64,000 nucleotides of DNA, taken from the NCBI RefSeq assembly GCF_022712275.1, contig NZ_JALAGU010000033.1:62001-126000 (forward strand), written 5' to 3'. A program made the translations under genes and the position numbers. The notes beneath the pieces were generated by a model, which did not search any database, was not told the DNA's origin, and saw only the letters and a list, made by a program, of their open reading frames with translations. This DNA is from Corynebacterium sp. (GTDB lineage: Bacteria; Actinomycetota; Actinomycetes; Mycobacteriales; Mycobacteriaceae). Of the stretch, positions 42,206-50,667 are shown in pieces; position 1 is the stretch's first letter, and the number at the start of each line of letters is the position of its first letter.

Positions 42206-43795
42206 CTACTCCTGCTTCCGCTCCTCGGCGGCACGGATCTCCTCCGCCTTCGCCGCGGCAGCACGGGCCTCAGCGACCGCGGCCCGGGCGATCTCCGCCT
42301 TCGACTGCGCCCACACCGCCGCACGCTCGGCGTTGTTGAGCACCACCGAGGTGGACTCCGAGTCCCCGGTCGGGCCGGATCCGTCGGTCTCCTCCGGCCC
42401 CTCGGTCTTCTTCCCCTCCAGCGCCGGGGCGAGGTGCCCGCCACCGGTGCGGTTGAGCAGCAGGTTGAGGACGATCACCGTGATCGCACCGGCGGAGATG
42501 CCGGAGTCCAGGATCATCTCCAGCTCCTCCGGCAGCTTCTCGTACATACCCGGCAGGACGCTCGGTAGCATGGCCACCGCGATGGACACACCGACGATCA
42601 GGGCGCGGGTCTCGTTCCACACGACCGTGGACAGCGTCCTGATACCGGAGGACGCGACCATGCCGAACAGTGCGACTCCGGCCCCGCCGAGCACCTGGGA
42701 CGGGATACCGGTCGCCACGGCACCCATCTTCGGCAGCAGGCCGAGGATGATGAGGATGATGCCGGCCGCGGTCACCACGAAGCGCGAGGCGATGCGGGAC
42801 AGCGCCACCAGGCCCACATTCTGGGCGAACGCGGAGTACGGGAAGGTGTTGAAGACACCACCGAGGACGGTGGCCAGACCGTCGGCCCGCAGACCGTCGG
42901 AGAGCGTGCGACCGTCGACCGGCTTCTTCACCACGTCACCGACGGCGATGATGTCACCGGTGGTCTCGGTCATGATGACCAGGCCCACGATGACCATGGT
43001 GAAGATGGCGGCGGCGTCGAAGGTCGGGGCACCGAACTGGAACGGGGTGGGGATGTCCACCCAGGACGCCGGGCCGACCTCGGACCAGTCGGTCATACCC
43101 ATGAACTGACCGATGACGGTACCGACGATGATGCCCCCGAGCACCGCCAGGGACTTCGCGCGAACCGGGGCGAACCGGTGGATGCAGATCACGACGATCA
43201 GCGTCAACAGGGCGAGCAGGAAACCCTTGGCGGTTCCGATCTCGGACTCTTCACCGTTGCTGTTGTGCACCCAGCCGGCCGCGACCGAGAGCAGCGACAG
43301 GCCCACCACGGTGATGACGGTGCCGGTGACGATCGGCGGGAAGTACCGCACCAGCCGCGCGAACAGCGGCGCGAGGAGGATCATCATCACGCCCGCGGCG
43401 ATCACCGAACCGTAGATCGCGGTGACGCCGTGCTCGGAGCCGATGGCGATCATCGGCGAGACAGCGACGAAGGACACGCCCTGCATCAGCGGGAGTTTCG
43501 CACCGAATCGCCACAGTCCGACCGACTGGATCACCGAGGCCAGACCGGCGACGAACAGGTCGGCGACGATGAGATGGTGCAGGTCAGAGGAGTCGAACTG
43601 ACCTGCGTTGATCAGCGCGCCACCGACGATGAGCGGCACGGCCACCGCACCGGCGTACATCGCCAGCACGTGCTGCAGGCCGAGGATGAACAGCCGGGGC
43701 CACGGCGGACGCTGGTCGACGGGATGGAGGGCAGGCGAGTCGGCTACGGGGTCGGGGGCGGACTCACCCGGCGCGGCATTCGGCGATTCGGTCAT
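42206..43795 (-). CDS. NCS2 xanthine/uracil-type permease, tandem copy 2
   Basis: A 529-residue membrane transporter with about 14 helices. The TM1 QH motif (LGLQHVLAMYAGA) and the signature QNVGLVALSR are present; the latter is the uric acid/xanthine form. It is nearly identical over long stretches to the gene at 43864-45456. The C-terminal 70 residues form an Ala/Glu/Arg-rich coiled-coil-like tail (ERAAVWAQSKAEIARAAVAE) that most NCS2 proteins lack. ATG 43795 fits a leaderless start with CATAAT ending seven bases upstream. Confidence 0.92.
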   Translation of the reverse strand: MTESPNAAPGESAPDPVADSPALHPVDQRPPWPRLFILGLQHVLAMYAGAVAVPLIVGGALINAGQFDSSDLHHLIVADLFVAGLASVIQSVGLWRFGAKLPLMQGVSFVAVSPMIAIGSEHGVTAIYGSVIAAGVMMILLAPLFARLVRYFPPIVTGTVITVVGLSLLSVAAGWVHNSNGEESEIGTAKGFLLALLTLIVVICIHRFAPVRAKSLAVLGGIIVGTVIGQFMGMTDWSEVGPASWVDIPTPFQFGAPTFDAAAIFTMVIVGLVIMTETTGDIIAVGDVVKKPVDGRTLSDGLRADGLATVLGGVFNTFPYSAFAQNVGLVALSRIASRFVVTAAGIILIILGLLPKMGAVATGIPSQVLGGAGVALFGMVASSGIRTLSTVVWNETRALIVGVSIAVAMLPSVLPGMYEKLPEELEMILDSGISAGAITVIVLNLLLNRTGGGHLAPALEGKKTEGPEETDGSGPTGDSESTSVVLNNAERAAVWAQSKAEIARAAVAEARAAAAKAEEIRAAEERKQE

Positions 43796-43802
43796 GCGGA
43801 GA

Positions 43803-43808
43803 ATTATG
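43803..43808 (-). promoter_or_regulatory. -10 box of a probably leaderless promoter
   Basis: On the minus strand CATAAT (43803-43808) ends seven bases before ATG 43795, the spacing seen at three other leaderless-looking genes in this window. It lets the second permease copy be transcribed on its own. Confidence 0.5.
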
Positions 43809-43863
43809 ACACCCGTACTGTTTGAGATCTGTGTCCGGGGGATCATGGCGCCCCCGGTTGTGG

Positions 43864-45456
43864 TCAGGCTCTCGTCGGTGGTTCCGCTGTGCTCCCCGCG
43901 CCCCCGGTGTCTTCAGCGGCGCGGATCTCCTCCGCCTTCGCCGCGGCAGCCCGGGCTTCGGCGACCGCGGTGCGGGCGTCCTCCGCCTTCCGTGCCGCCC
44001 AGGCGGCGGCGCGCTCGGAGTTGTTGAGCACCACCGAGGTGGATTCGGAGTCTCCGGTGGGGCCGTCGTAGGTCTCCTGTACAGCACCCAGCCCCGGAGC
44101 CAGATGGCCGCCGTCTTCGCGGTTGAGCAGCAGGTTCAGCAGGATGACGACGATCGCTCCGGCGGAGATGCCGGAGTCCATGATCATCTCCAGCTCGGTG
44201 GGCAGCTTGGCGTAGAGGTCCGGCTGGACGCTCGGCAGCATCGCCACGGCGATGGCCACACCGACGATGAGTGCCCTGGTCTCCGTCCAGGTCACCGTGG
44301 ACAGCGTCCTTATCCCGGACGCCGCGACCATGCCGAACAGTGCCACACCGGCACCACCGAGGACCTCGGAGGGGATGCCGGTGGCCACTGCACCGAACTT
44401 CGGCAGCAGACCGAAGATGATGAGGATGATGCCGGCGGCGGTGACCACGAAGCGGGACGCGATGCGGGACAGTGCCACCAGGCCGACGTTCTGGGCGAAG
44501 GCCGAGTAGGGGAAGGTGTTGAAGATGCCGCCGAGCATGGTGGCCAGGCCGTCGGCCCGCAGACCGTTGGACAGGGTCTTTCCGTCGACCGGCTTCTTCA
44601 CCACGTCACCGACGGCGATGATGTCACCGGTGGTCTCGGTCATGATCACCAGACCGACGATGGCCATGGTGATGATTGAGGCGATGTCGAAGGTCGGGGT
44701 ACCGAACTGGAAGGGCGTCGGGACGCCGACCCATTCGGAGCTTCCGACCTCGGACCAGTCGGTCATGCCGACGAACTGGCTGATGATCGTGCCGACGATG
44801 ATGCCGCCGAGGACGGCCAGCGACTTCAGGGCGCGGGGAGCGAAACGGTGGATGAGGATGACCGTGACCAGGGTGATCAGGGTCATGATGAAGCCCTTCA
44901 CCGTGCCGCCGTCCGGCTCCTCACCGTTGCCGGCCTGGTTGTTGAACACCCAGCCGGCGGCGACGGAGAGCAGGGACAGCCCGACGACCGTGATGATGGT
45001 GCCGGTGACGATCGGTGGGAAGTAGCGCACCAGGCGGGCGAACAGTGGTGCGATGAGGATCATCAGCACACCGGTGGCGATGACTGAGCCGTAGATGGCG
45101 GTGATGCCGTGCTCGGAGCCGATGGCGATCATCGGCGAGACGGCGACGAAGGACACACCCTGCATCAGCGGCAGTTTCGCGCCGAATTTCCAGATGCCGA
45201 CCGACTGGATCACCGAGGCGATACCCGCGACGAACAGGTCCGCTGCGATGAGGTGGTGCATGTCCGACTGGTCGAACTGCCCTTGCGCGACCAGTGCGCC
45301 ACCGACAATCAGGGGGACGGCGATCGCACCGGCGTACATCGCCAGGACGTGCTGCAGGCCCAGGATGAACAGCCTGGGAAGGGGCGGACGCTGGTCGACC
45401 GGGTGGACGGTGGATGCCGCGTCGGGCCCGGTGGTCTCAGGAGCGGAAACATTCAT
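43864..45456 (-). CDS. NCS2 xanthine/uracil-type permease, tandem copy 1
   Basis: A 530-residue paralogue of the neighbouring permease. It shares the QH motif, QNVGLVALSR and almost all helices. The differences are concentrated in the N-terminal 20 residues, one periplasmic loop (NNQAGNGEEPDGGTVKG against a shorter one) and the C-terminal tail, which is longer here (AAEDTGGAGSTAEPPTRA). The pair looks like a recent tandem duplication. A GAGGGG ribosome-binding site precedes the ATG. Both probably feed the guanine/xanthine pathway downstream. Confidence 0.92.
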   Translation of the reverse strand: MNVSAPETTGPDAASTVHPVDQRPPLPRLFILGLQHVLAMYAGAIAVPLIVGGALVAQGQFDQSDMHHLIAADLFVAGIASVIQSVGIWKFGAKLPLMQGVSFVAVSPMIAIGSEHGITAIYGSVIATGVLMILIAPLFARLVRYFPPIVTGTIITVVGLSLLSVAAGWVFNNQAGNGEEPDGGTVKGFIMTLITLVTVILIHRFAPRALKSLAVLGGIIVGTIISQFVGMTDWSEVGSSEWVGVPTPFQFGTPTFDIASIITMAIVGLVIMTETTGDIIAVGDVVKKPVDGKTLSNGLRADGLATMLGGIFNTFPYSAFAQNVGLVALSRIASRFVVTAAGIILIIFGLLPKFGAVATGIPSEVLGGAGVALFGMVAASGIRTLSTVTWTETRALIVGVAIAVAMLPSVQPDLYAKLPTELEMIMDSGISAGAIVVILLNLLLNREDGGHLAPGLGAVQETYDGPTGDSESTSVVLNNSERAAAWAARKAEDARTAVAEARAAAAKAEEIRAAEDTGGAGSTAEPPTRA

Positions 45457-45480
45457 GCCCCTCAGTGTCTGCGAGGCGTG

Positions 45481-45912
45481 TTACCGCCCGGTGACACCGA
45501 TGTTGCAGGACGCGTCCGCAGCCCACTCCCGGGTCCGCGCGACATCATTGTCCATGCACTCGATCAGCTCCTCGACAGTGTCGAAGGCCAGCTGGCCGCG
45601 CAGCCGCTCACACAGATGCACCGCCAACTCCCGGCCGTAGAGGTCCTTCGAGTGCCCCGCCGGGAAGTCGAGCACGAACGCCTCCAGCAGGAAGACGCCC
45701 TCCGGGCCGTAGAAGGTGGGACGCCGCCCCATGGACACGGTGACGGTGAGACTCTCACCGGTTGACCGGTCCTCGGCCACACCGGCCCACACACCGGACA
45801 GCTCCACCTCCTGGTCCGGGGTCAGTCCGGTGACGGCGATGTTCGCGGTCGGGAAGCCGAGTTCGCGTCCCCGCTTGTCACCGTGCTCGACGGTGCCTGT
45901 GACGATGTGCAT
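45481..45912 (-). CDS. stand-alone riboflavin kinase domain protein
   Basis: A 143-residue protein matching only the C-terminal flavokinase domain of RibF. TGTVEHGDKRGRELGFPTAN is the ATP/riboflavin-binding signature; FVLDFPAGHSKDLYG and the end of the domain follow. The usual N-terminal FAD-synthetase (adenylyltransferase) half is missing, so it should make FMN but not FAD. It is the last gene of the GntR-headed operon, next to a luciferase-like monooxygenase that needs reduced FMN. Local FMN supply is the obvious hypothesis. GGAGG precedes the ATG. Confidence 0.85.
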   Translation of the reverse strand: MHIVTGTVEHGDKRGRELGFPTANIAVTGLTPDQEVELSGVWAGVAEDRSTGESLTVTVSMGRRPTFYGPEGVFLLEAFVLDFPAGHSKDLYGRELAVHLCERLRGQLAFDTVEELIECMDNDVARTREWAADASCNIGVTGR

Positions 45913-45942
45913 GATGACCTCCTCGTGAGTGCGTGGGGCGTC

Positions 45943-46989
45943 CTACCGGAAGTTGGGGATAACCTGGTCGATGAAGAGCTGCAGCGAGGCCTTCTTCTCT
46001 TCAAAGGTCATCGAGTTGTCGATCCAGTAGGAGTACTCGTCGTAGCCCATGTTCTCGTAGTCTTTCAGGCGGGTGGTGACCTCCTCGGGAGTGCCGATCA
46101 TCGCGGACCTGTGCAGCGAGTCGGGAGCGAACTCGGGGCGCTCGGCGACGGTCTCCAACGGCTGCGGGTCGAGGAAACCGTTGACCGGCTCCTTCCTGCC
46201 GAAGGCCCAGGAGCTGAAGGTGCGGTAGTAGCGGCTCACGGCCTCGGCGGCAGGACGCCACGCCTCGGGCTCGTCCGGGGAGTGGACGAAGGTGTGGCGC
46301 AGGACCATGATCTCCGGCTTGCGCCCGATCTCCGGATGGTTGGCGACCGCACCGTCGAACTTGTCCTTGAGGTCACGGACCTCGGCGTCGTCCTTCATCA
46401 GCGGGGTGACCTGGACATTGCAACCCTCGGCGACGGCGAAGTCGTGGGTCTCGGCGGTACGGGCGGCGACCCACACCGTCGGGCCGTCGTCCTGGACCGG
46501 CTTCGGCACAGAGGTGGAGGTCGGGAAGGACCAGTGCTCACCGTCGTGGGCGTAGTCCCCGGCCCAGAGTTTCTTCATCGCCGGGATGAGTTCGCGCAGG
46601 TAGGTGCCGCCGTCCTTGGCGGACAGGCCACCGGCCAGGCGGTCGAACTCGAACTGGTAGGCACCACGGGCCACACCGATCTCGGCGCGTCCCCCTGAGA
46701 TGACGTCGAGCAGCGCGGTCTCACCGGCGGCGCGCACCGGGTTCCAGAACGGGGCGATGATGGTGCCCGCGCCGAGCCGGATGGTGCTGGTCTTGCCGGC
46801 CAGGGCGGCCAGGGAGACCATCGGGTTCGGGGCGACGGTGTACTCCATCGAATGGTGCTCGCCGGTCCAGACGGTGCCGAATCCACCGGCCTCGGCCAGC
46901 TGCACGAGCTCGACGAGGTTGTTCCAGTGCTCTTCGTGGGTGATGGAGTTGTCCCAGCGCTCCATGTGGATGAACAGTGAGAAACGCAT
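45943..46989 (-). CDS. luciferase-like FMN-dependent monooxygenase
   Basis: A 348-residue TIM-barrel monooxygenase of the LLM class. GGFGTVWTGEHHSMEYTVAPNP and ISGGRAEIGVARGAYQFEF are typical signatures. Such enzymes use FMNH2 and O2, so the flavin reductase at 51735-52697 is its likely partner. ATG 46989 overlaps the tautomerase stop (TAATG). The surroundings (tautomerase, aldehyde dehydrogenase, hydrolase, BCCT importer) fit oxidative ring cleavage of an imported heterocycle. The substrate is unknown. Confidence 0.88.
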   Translation of the reverse strand: MRFSLFIHMERWDNSITHEEHWNNLVELVQLAEAGGFGTVWTGEHHSMEYTVAPNPMVSLAALAGKTSTIRLGAGTIIAPFWNPVRAAGETALLDVISGGRAEIGVARGAYQFEFDRLAGGLSAKDGGTYLRELIPAMKKLWAGDYAHDGEHWSFPTSTSVPKPVQDDGPTVWVAARTAETHDFAVAEGCNVQVTPLMKDDAEVRDLKDKFDGAVANHPEIGRKPEIMVLRHTFVHSPDEPEAWRPAAEAVSRYYRTFSSWAFGRKEPVNGFLDPQPLETVAERPEFAPDSLHRSAMIGTPEEVTTRLKDYENMGYDEYSYWIDNSMTFEEKKASLQLFIDQVIPNFR

Positions 46990-47180
46990 TATGAGTTCCT
47001 TTCGGCGATAGTGACGTTGGTGCGGGCCCACAGGTCGTGCGGTACCTCGCGGACGATGACGGTGATGTTCTCGGGGGCGGCGTCCACGGTCTGTTCCGCG
47101 ACCTTGTGGACCCCGTCGATGAGCGCCCTGAGCTGTTCGGGGCTGCGTCCTGCGGCAATGGAGATGTCGATGAGAGGCAT
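46989..47180 (-). CDS. 4-oxalocrotonate tautomerase-like enzyme
   Basis: A 63-residue tautomerase. The start MPLIDISIAAGRSPEQL leaves Pro as the first residue after Met removal, the catalytic base of the family; VIVREVPHDLW holds the usual Arg. Family members interconvert keto and enol forms of ring-cleavage products. The earlier ATG at 47195 would hide the N-terminal proline, so 47180 is used. Its stop overlaps the monooxygenase start. Confidence 0.88.
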   Translation of the reverse strand: MPLIDISIAAGRSPEQLRALIDGVHKVAEQTVDAAPENITVIVREVPHDLWARTNVTIAERNS

Positions 47181-47195
47181 GTGGGTTCTCCTCAA

Positions 47196-48698
47196 CTAGC
47201 CACGCATGACGAAGGGGTCGGCGACCGGACCCTCGTCGGTGTTGATCCAGACGGACTTCAGGCGGGTGTACTCGTTCATGGACTCGATGCCGTGCTCGAT
47301 GCCGACACCGGACTTCTTGAAGCCCTGGCGCGGCGACATCGGCGACATCGCCCGGTAGGTGTTGATCCACACCGTGCCGGCCTCCAGGCCACGCGACATA
47401 CGCATCGCCCGCTGCAGGTTGGAGGTCCACACACCTGCGGCGAGGCCGTACTCGGTGTCGTTGGCCTGTGCGAGCACCTCCTCCTCCGTCTCGAAGGGGA
47501 TGACGGCGGTGACCGGGCCGAAGATCTCCTCCCGGCAGACACGCATGTCGTTGGTGGCGTCGGTGAGGACGGTCGGCTGCAGGAAGTAACCCGGCAGGTC
47601 GACATCCGGGCGCTCACCGCCGTAGTGCACGGTCGCACCCTCGGACTTCCCCAGCTCGATATAGGACTTCACCTTGTTGAGCTGGTCCTCGAAGGCCAGG
47701 GGTCCCAGCTCCGTGTCGTCGTCGAGCGGGTCGCCGATCCTGATGGTGGACGCCCGCCTACTGACCTTCTCCAGCAGCTCGTCGTAGACGGAGCGGTGGG
47801 CGAAGACGCGGGAGCCGGCGATGCAGGTCTGGCCGGCGGCGGCGAAGACACCGGCGACGACACCCATGGCGGCGTTGTCGACATCCGCGTCCCCGAAGAC
47901 GATGTTCGGGGACTTACCGCCGAGCTCCAGGGTGCAGCCGATGAAGCGTCCGGCGGCGGACTTCGCGATGCCGGAGCCGGTGGCGGTGGAGCCGGTGAAG
48001 GAGATCTTCGCCAGGCGCAGGTCCTCGACCAGGGCGGCACCGGCTTCCGAGCCGTAGCCGGTGACGACATTGACAACACCGTCGGGGAAGCCGGCCTCGG
48101 AGGCGATCTCGGCGAGCCGGACGATGGTGCGCGAGGTGTACTCCGAGGGCTTGATGACAAGGGTGTTTCCCGCGGCCAGCGCCGGGGCCAGCTTCGAGAT
48201 CGTCAGCGTGATCGGCGAGTTCCACGGGGTGATCGCACCGACCACGCCCAGCGGCTCGCGCATGGTGAAGTTGATGATGTCCAGGCTGGTCGCCGGGATC
48301 TGGGAGCCCTGGACCTTGTCGGCCAGTCCACCGTAGTAGTAGAGGTACTCCGGCACGCTCTTGAGCTGGCCGCGCATCTCGCGCAGCAGCTTGCCGTTGT
48401 CGAGGCTCTCGTAGAGGGCGAGTTCGTCGCCGTACTCCCCGATGAGGTCGCCGAAGCGGCGGAGCAGGTGGCCGCGCTTCGTGGCGGTCAGTCCGGCCCA
48501 GGCGGGGTTGCGGAAGGCCTGGGCTGCGGCATCGACGGCGGCGGCGACATCCTCGTCGGTGCCGCGGGCGACCTCGTAGAGGGTTTCGCAGGTGGCCGGG
48601 TTGGTGGAGGCGAAGTACTCGCCGGACGCAGGGGTGCGTCGCTCTCCGTTGATGAAATGGTCGATACGGTCAGTGATGGTGGAAGACACAGTTCTCAC
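47196..48698 (-). CDS. aldehyde dehydrogenase
   Basis: A 500-residue NAD(P)-dependent aldehyde dehydrogenase. The catalytic Cys is C292 in AAGQTCIAGSR and the general base E258 in TLELGGKSPN; FTGSTATGSGIAKSAAG is the cofactor-binding loop. The fold and length match semialdehyde and betaine-aldehyde dehydrogenases. It follows the alpha/beta-hydrolase gene with a 4-base overlap and precedes the tautomerase. It would oxidise an aldehyde released by ring opening. Confidence 0.93.
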   Translation of the reverse strand: MRTVSSTITDRIDHFINGERRTPASGEYFASTNPATCETLYEVARGTDEDVAAAVDAAAQAFRNPAWAGLTATKRGHLLRRFGDLIGEYGDELALYESLDNGKLLREMRGQLKSVPEYLYYYGGLADKVQGSQIPATSLDIINFTMREPLGVVGAITPWNSPITLTISKLAPALAAGNTLVIKPSEYTSRTIVRLAEIASEAGFPDGVVNVVTGYGSEAGAALVEDLRLAKISFTGSTATGSGIAKSAAGRFIGCTLELGGKSPNIVFGDADVDNAAMGVVAGVFAAAGQTCIAGSRVFAHRSVYDELLEKVSRRASTIRIGDPLDDDTELGPLAFEDQLNKVKSYIELGKSEGATVHYGGERPDVDLPGYFLQPTVLTDATNDMRVCREEIFGPVTAVIPFETEEEVLAQANDTEYGLAAGVWTSNLQRAMRMSRGLEAGTVWINTYRAMSPMSPRQGFKKSGVGIEHGIESMNEYTRLKSVWINTDEGPVADPFVMRG

Positions 48699-49456
48699 TC
48701 CTTCCGGTGGTGTTGACGGGTACTGACGAGCTCAGCGATCAGGGCGCTGAGCAGCTCCGCGTGGGTGTCCGGCACCATGTGCCGGGCGCCCTGGATGATG
48801 TGGACGTGGGTGCCGGGGACACGCTCGGCGATCCGGTACGACATCTCCGGGGTCGACCCCGGGTCCTCCGATCCGGTCACGGCGAGCACCGGCACGGTGA
48901 TGCGGTGTAACTCGGGGGCCAGTTCGGCGTCCCCGGTGGCGAAGACCCGGTAGACGTGCAGGTAGGAGGGCACGTCATTGGCCAGCAGGATGCGCCGGGT
49001 GCGGTCCCGCAGGGCCGGGGCGCCGGGAATGCCGGCATCGTCCGGGAACCAGCGGTCCACCGCACGTTCGGCCCCGAGGGCGAAGTCGATCCCGGCGGTC
49101 TCGAGGCGTCCCGCGACGGCGGCAGCCTCCTCCTCATTCCGGTCACACACCGAGTTCACACAGGTGAGAGTGAGGACGCGGTCCGGGTGGTACACCGCGA
49201 CGTACTGCGCGATGAGGGCACCGACGGAGAAACCGACGAGGTGCACGGGCCCGGCCGGCATCCGGTCAAGCACGTCCGCCGCCAGGTCGCCGAGGCTGAC
49301 CCCGTGGGTCAGTGGCGGCCGGGCGCCGTGACCGGGCAGGTCGAGCGCGACGACGTCACTGTCCGGGAGTGCATGGCCGAGTTCGGCGGACACGGCGTCC
49401 CAGATCGTGCGGTCGAGTCCCACCCCGTGCAGCAGGACAACTGATGCGGCGCCCAC
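48695..49456 (-). CDS. alpha/beta-fold hydrolase
   Basis: A 253-residue soluble hydrolase. LLHGVGLDRTIW contains the oxyanion-hole HG, LVGFSVGALIA the nucleophile S77, TGSEDPG the acid region and GARHMVPDTHAELL the catalytic His near the C-terminus. The family includes enol-lactone and C-C bond hydrolases of ring-cleavage pathways. It overlaps the aldehyde dehydrogenase gene by four bases. Confidence 0.87.
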   Translation of the reverse strand: MGAASVVLLHGVGLDRTIWDAVSAELGHALPDSDVVALDLPGHGARPPLTHGVSLGDLAADVLDRMPAGPVHLVGFSVGALIAQYVAVYHPDRVLTLTCVNSVCDRNEEEAAAVAGRLETAGIDFALGAERAVDRWFPDDAGIPGAPALRDRTRRILLANDVPSYLHVYRVFATGDAELAPELHRITVPVLAVTGSEDPGSTPEMSYRIAERVPGTHVHIIQGARHMVPDTHAELLSALIAELVSTRQHHRKE

Positions 49457-49465
49457 GGCAGGTTC

Positions 49466-50026
49466 CTACTTCTCCGCCGCGTTGAAGGACGCCAGGCGCT
49501 CCTGCGGGCGACCGGACGCCGTGCCGCCGAGGGCGATGACGATCTCGTCGGCGTGCGGGGCGTCCGCCACCCGGCACTCCACCGTCTGGTGGTGGGAGCG
49601 GACGGTGGCGTCCGTGAAGTGCTTCAGCGGCATGTCGAAGGGGGCGCCGGAGACGCCGCGCTTCTCGACGGCGGGCAGCAGGGTCGAGGCGTTGGCGGCG
49701 TCCCGGAAGTGATTGCCGAACTTCAGGGTGTGGATGAGCGCGGAGCCGTGCTCGATCTCGCCGTCGGTGCCGACGATCGCGGCCTTGCCGAAAGCCTCCA
49801 GCGGGCCACCGAGGGCCTCCATGACGCGCGGGGCGAGTAGGGCTCCCAGGTCAGAGGCGGTGGCGTCGATGCCGGGGGCGAGATCCTCGACGAAACCCTG
49901 GCCGGCCCACGGGTTCCTGATGACTGCGGCGACGACGACCACGCGCTTGGCGGGGCTGACCTCGCGTCCGCCCTCGGTGAAGATTTCGTCGACGGTGGTG
50001 GTGAGCTTGCGGAGTTCAAGAGCCAT
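49466..50026 (-). CDS. DUF1185 (amino acid synthesis family) protein, paralogue 2
   Basis: A 186-residue protein of a family annotated only as amino acid synthesis. It shares with its neighbour the patterns KRVVVVAAVIRNPWAGQGFVEDL, LEAFGKAAIVGTDGEIEHGSALIHTLKFGN and VADAPHADEIVIA. Start ATG 50026 overlaps the stop of paralogue 1 (ATGA). Probably a hetero-oligomer with it, judging from the tandem, coupled arrangement. Function unknown; in this cluster it may act on a ring-opened intermediate. Confidence 0.83.
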   Translation of the reverse strand: MALELRKLTTTVDEIFTEGGREVSPAKRVVVVAAVIRNPWAGQGFVEDLAPGIDATASDLGALLAPRVMEALGGPLEAFGKAAIVGTDGEIEHGSALIHTLKFGNHFRDAANASTLLPAVEKRGVSGAPFDMPLKHFTDATVRSHHQTVECRVADAPHADEIVIALGGTASGRPQERLASFNAAEK

Positions 50027-50667
50027 CAGATTCTGCCTTTCAGGATGTCGGTGGTGACGGGGATGTCGGTCGTGCGGTCCCCGATGCGGGGGAAGGGACG
50101 CGGTCCGGTGGACGCCGCGGCGATGACACAGATCTCGTCGGCGTGCGGGGCGTCCGCCAGGGAGACGTCGATGGTCTGGTAGTGGTCCCGGTTGGCTGCA
50201 TGGGTCTTGTGCCACATCGGGACGTGGACATTCGTGCCTGGTTCGGTACGGCCGTCGGTGAAACAGATGATCGAGGTGCCTTCGAGCATCTCCCGGAGGA
50301 GATTGCCGAAGTACGGGGTGTGGATCAGCGCGCCGGCGTGCTCCAGCTCGCCGTCCGTACCGACCAGCGCCGCCTTGCCGAAGGCCTCGATGTTGCCGGC
50401 GCCGCCGAGGGTCTCGAGAAGACGGTCGGCCAGCAGCTTGGCGATCACCGGGGCGATCTCCCGGGTCGCGTCATTGAGGCCGGTGTCGGGGCCGGTGGAG
50501 GCCCCGTCAACGATCCACGGGTTCTTCACCACGGCGATCGCCGCGGCCTTGTGGACCGGGGTGGCGAGGACCGCACCGGCCTCGGCGACGACCTCCTCGG
50601 TCACGAGAGTGACCCGGCGGACGCCGAGGGCGGCACCGAGCTCCTCGAAAGTGGTGGGTGTACTCAC
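50026..50667 (-). CDS. DUF1185 (amino acid synthesis family) protein, paralogue 1
   Basis: A 213-residue member of the same family as the gene at 49466-50026. VHKAAAIAVVKNPWIVDGAS, IEAFGKAALVGTDGELEHAGALIHTPYFGN and SLADAPHADEICVIA align throughout. It begins in the GntR regulator's stop (ATGA) and is therefore first after the regulator. No catalytic motif is recognisable; conserved acidic and His residues in GTDGELEHAGALIH suggest a metal or substrate site. Confidence 0.83.
   Translation of the reverse strand: MSTPTTFEELGAALGVRRVTLVTEEVVAEAGAVLATPVHKAAAIAVVKNPWIVDGASTGPDTGLNDATREIAPVIAKLLADRLLETLGGAGNIEAFGKAALVGTDGELEHAGALIHTPYFGNLLREMLEGTSIICFTDGRTEPGTNVHVPMWHKTHAANRDHYQTIDVSLADAPHADEICVIAAASTGPRPFPRIGDRTTDIPVTTDILKGRI

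Noticed and set aside
47037..48716. 559-codon plus-strand frame opposite the aldehyde dehydrogenase
   Set aside because: Antisense shadow of a gene with full catalytic motifs.
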